From positions 1-64,000 of the forward strand of contig JAJYJM010000002.1 of assembly GCA_021789495.1 (NCBI GenBank): a stretch of DNA of 64,000 nt. The letters run 5' to 3'. The translations under genes were made by a program, and so were the position numbers. This document shows, in pieces, positions 62,746 through 64,000 of this stretch. Below the pieces are notes generated by a model. The model was not told where the DNA came from, searched no databases, and worked only from the letters and a program-made list of their open reading frames with translations. This DNA comes from Nitrospirota bacterium. GTDB lineage: Bacteria; Nitrospirota; JACRHJ01. Each line of letters opens with the position of its first letter. Positions within the stretch are counted from its first letter, which is position 1.

Positions 62746-64000
62746 AACAGTTAATCAGCGTCGGGAAGGAAAAGGGCTACCTGACCTACGACGATTTGAA
62801 TAACGTTCTGCCGCCCGAAATTTCGTCCTCCGAGCAGATAGAGAATATAATGAACATCTTCGGGGACATGGACATCGAGGTTATCGATTCCGGGCAGGAG
62901 GAGCGCTACGCCCGGATAATCGAGGCGGAAGAGGAGGAAGAAACTGCAAAAACCCGCACCTACGCCGACCTCGATTTCGAGGAAGAGGGCGAGGAGGAAG
63001 AGGAGGAAGAAGCCCTCGACTTAACCCCCGGCGCCATAGGCAAGACGGACGACCCGGTGCGTATGTATCTCCGGGAGATGGGGACGGTATCCCTTCTTTC
63101 CCGCGAGGGCGAGATAGTCATCGCAAAGCGCATCGAGGACGGCCAGAGGGAAATTGCCAAGGTCATGTACAGCATGCCCGCCGCGCTCAAAGAGCTTGTC
63201 TTGCTTGGCGACAAGCTCAAGAGAGGCCGCCTGGGCGTCCGGGACATCGTGCATACATACGAGGAGGAGTTCGAGGAGATAGAGGAGATAAACGAGGAAG
63301 AGTTAAAGGAGAAGACGATAACCCTTCTTGACGATGCGACCGCCCTCTACGAAAGGCTTATCCCTCAGCTCATCGAGCTTAAAAAGCCGAACCTCTCCGA
63401 ATCGAAGCAGAAGAGGCTTAAAGGCTCTGTCCGCCAGATAAAGAAGGAGCTTTCCGAGAAGCTCGATATGGTAAACCTGCACCCCAGGCAGGTGGAGCTT
63501 GTCGCGCAGAAGCTAAGAGATTATGCCTGGACGGTTATGGAGGCCGAGAAGGACATAAGGGCGTGCGCAAGGCGCGCCGGCGTAACCATCGATGAACTGC
63601 ACAATATATTTCTGAAGCCCCGCCCGGAAAAGGGGAAGGTTAAAGTCCCGAAGAAGGTGAGGCTGACCCCCGACCAGTTCCTTGAACTGGAGAAGTCCTA
63701 TGAGAACGCGAAGAAAAAACTGGAGCGCGTGCAGACGGAGACGCTTGTTGCTCCGGACGAGCTTCGGGCCGCGGTATCGTCGCTCGACAAGGGCGAGTTC
63801 AACATGAAGACAGCGAAGACGGAGCTTGTAGAGGCGAACCTCCGGCTTGTGGTTTCGATAGCGAAAAAATACACGAACAGGGGCCTTCAGTTCCTTGACT
63901 TAATCCAGGAAGGCAATATCGGCCTGATGAAGGCGGTGGACAAGTTCGAGTATAAACGCGGCTACAAGTTCTCGACGTATGCGACGTGGTGGATACGCCA
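62715..64000 (+). CDS. rpoD: RNA polymerase sigma factor RpoD (C-terminus cut by window edge)
   Basis: Housekeeping sigma70. The frame opens at ATG 62715 inside the end of dnaG and is open to the window edge (428 codons visible). Region 1.1 ([17 protein letters not shown]...DDLNNVLP) is followed by an acidic Glu-rich stretch, region 1.2 [22 protein letters not shown], the non-conserved region, and region 2 beginning [23 protein letters not shown] ... [36 protein letters not shown]. Regions 3 and 4 lie beyond the window. Confidence 0.96.
   Translation, partial: MAKEEKLDEVKQLISVGKEKGYLTYDDLNNVLPPEISSSEQIENIMNIFGDMDIEVIDSGQEERYARIIEAEEEEETAKTRTYADLDFEEEGEEEEEEEALDLTPGAIGKTDDPVRMYLREMGTVSLLSREGEIVIAKRIEDGQREIAKVMYSMPAALKELVLLGDKLKRGRLGVRDIVHTYEEEFEEIEEINEEELKEKTITLLDDATALYERLIPQLIELKKPNLSESKQKRLKGSVRQIKKELSEKLDMVNLHPRQVELVAQKLRDYAWTVMEAEKDIRACARRAGVTIDELHNIFLKPRPEKGKVKVPKKVRLTPDQFLELEKSYENAKKKLERVQTETLVAPDELRAAVSSLDKGEFNMKTAKTELVEANLRLVVSIAKKYTNRGLQFLDLIQEGNIGLMKAVDKFEYKRGYKFSTYATWWIR

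Overview
The window (about 58-60% GC by eye) is densely packed bacterial chromosome from a Gram-negative organism. LpxC, ADP-heptose precursor genes (gmhA, the cytidylyltransferase half of HldE), SurA-type chaperones and MltG imply an LPS-bearing envelope. A caa3-type cytochrome oxidase with heme A synthesis implies aerobic respiration. Gene order (yqeY-mutS2 ... dnaG-rpoD; trmFO-xerC-hslV-hslU-argB; gmhA next to a deoxyhypusine-synthase-like gene), RNase J, TrmFO, AddAB and fold-type-I arginine decarboxylase together suggest a lineage near Desulfobacterota/Nitrospirota (old 'Deltaproteobacteria'). This placement is inference.

Layout. 1-3.7 kb: leftward operon S4 protein-pdxA-hemerythrin-rsmA-RNase J. 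3.8-7.2 kb: heptose genes with a deoxyhypusine-synthase-like protein, interrupted by an AT-rich Mrr-type nuclease. 7.2-16.2 kb: Yip1-like protein, mfd, three tandem parvulin-type chaperones, mltG and a TPR protein. 16.2-20.5 kb: polyamine locus speD-speE-(insert)-speA. The insert is a DUF559 endonuclease gene fitted between copies of a palindromic repeat, and speD has a long leader with a small ORF and a terminator. 20.6-25 kb: ferredoxin, OsmC, DUF166, lipoprotein, lpxC and siroheme synthesis. 25-27 kb: MjaI-like restriction-modification pair whose methylase carries a staphylococcal-nuclease-like tail. 27-34.8 kb: purE, DUF3795, addB, addA. 34.9-39.3 kb: gap, pgk, HD protein, AT-rich secreted protein, MarC. 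39.3-45.4 kb: SCO, coxB/A/C/D, ctaA, ctaB. 45.4-48.2 kb: two CgeB-like glycosyltransferases, gene remnants and a foldback element. 48.2-50.5 kb: KimA-like potassium transporter under a c-di-AMP (ydaO) riboswitch with terminator and promoter. 50.5-64 kb: DsrE protein, trmFO, xerC, hslVU, argB, membrane protein, yqeY, mutS2, GT2, dnaG and the start of rpoD.

Two patterns cut across the genes. First, a 14-bp palindrome GCCGGTNNACCGGC occurs in exact form six times, with many near copies, mostly inside coding sequences of conserved proteins (RNase J, PdxA, Mfd, AddA, AddB, XerC, HslU, DnaG, SpeA). It is read through in frame as short low-complexity loops. Second, several other repeat families sit at the edges of AT-rich accessory genes. 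The clearest is the DUF559 unit, whose start codon lies in one repeat copy and whose C-terminal residues are encoded by another.
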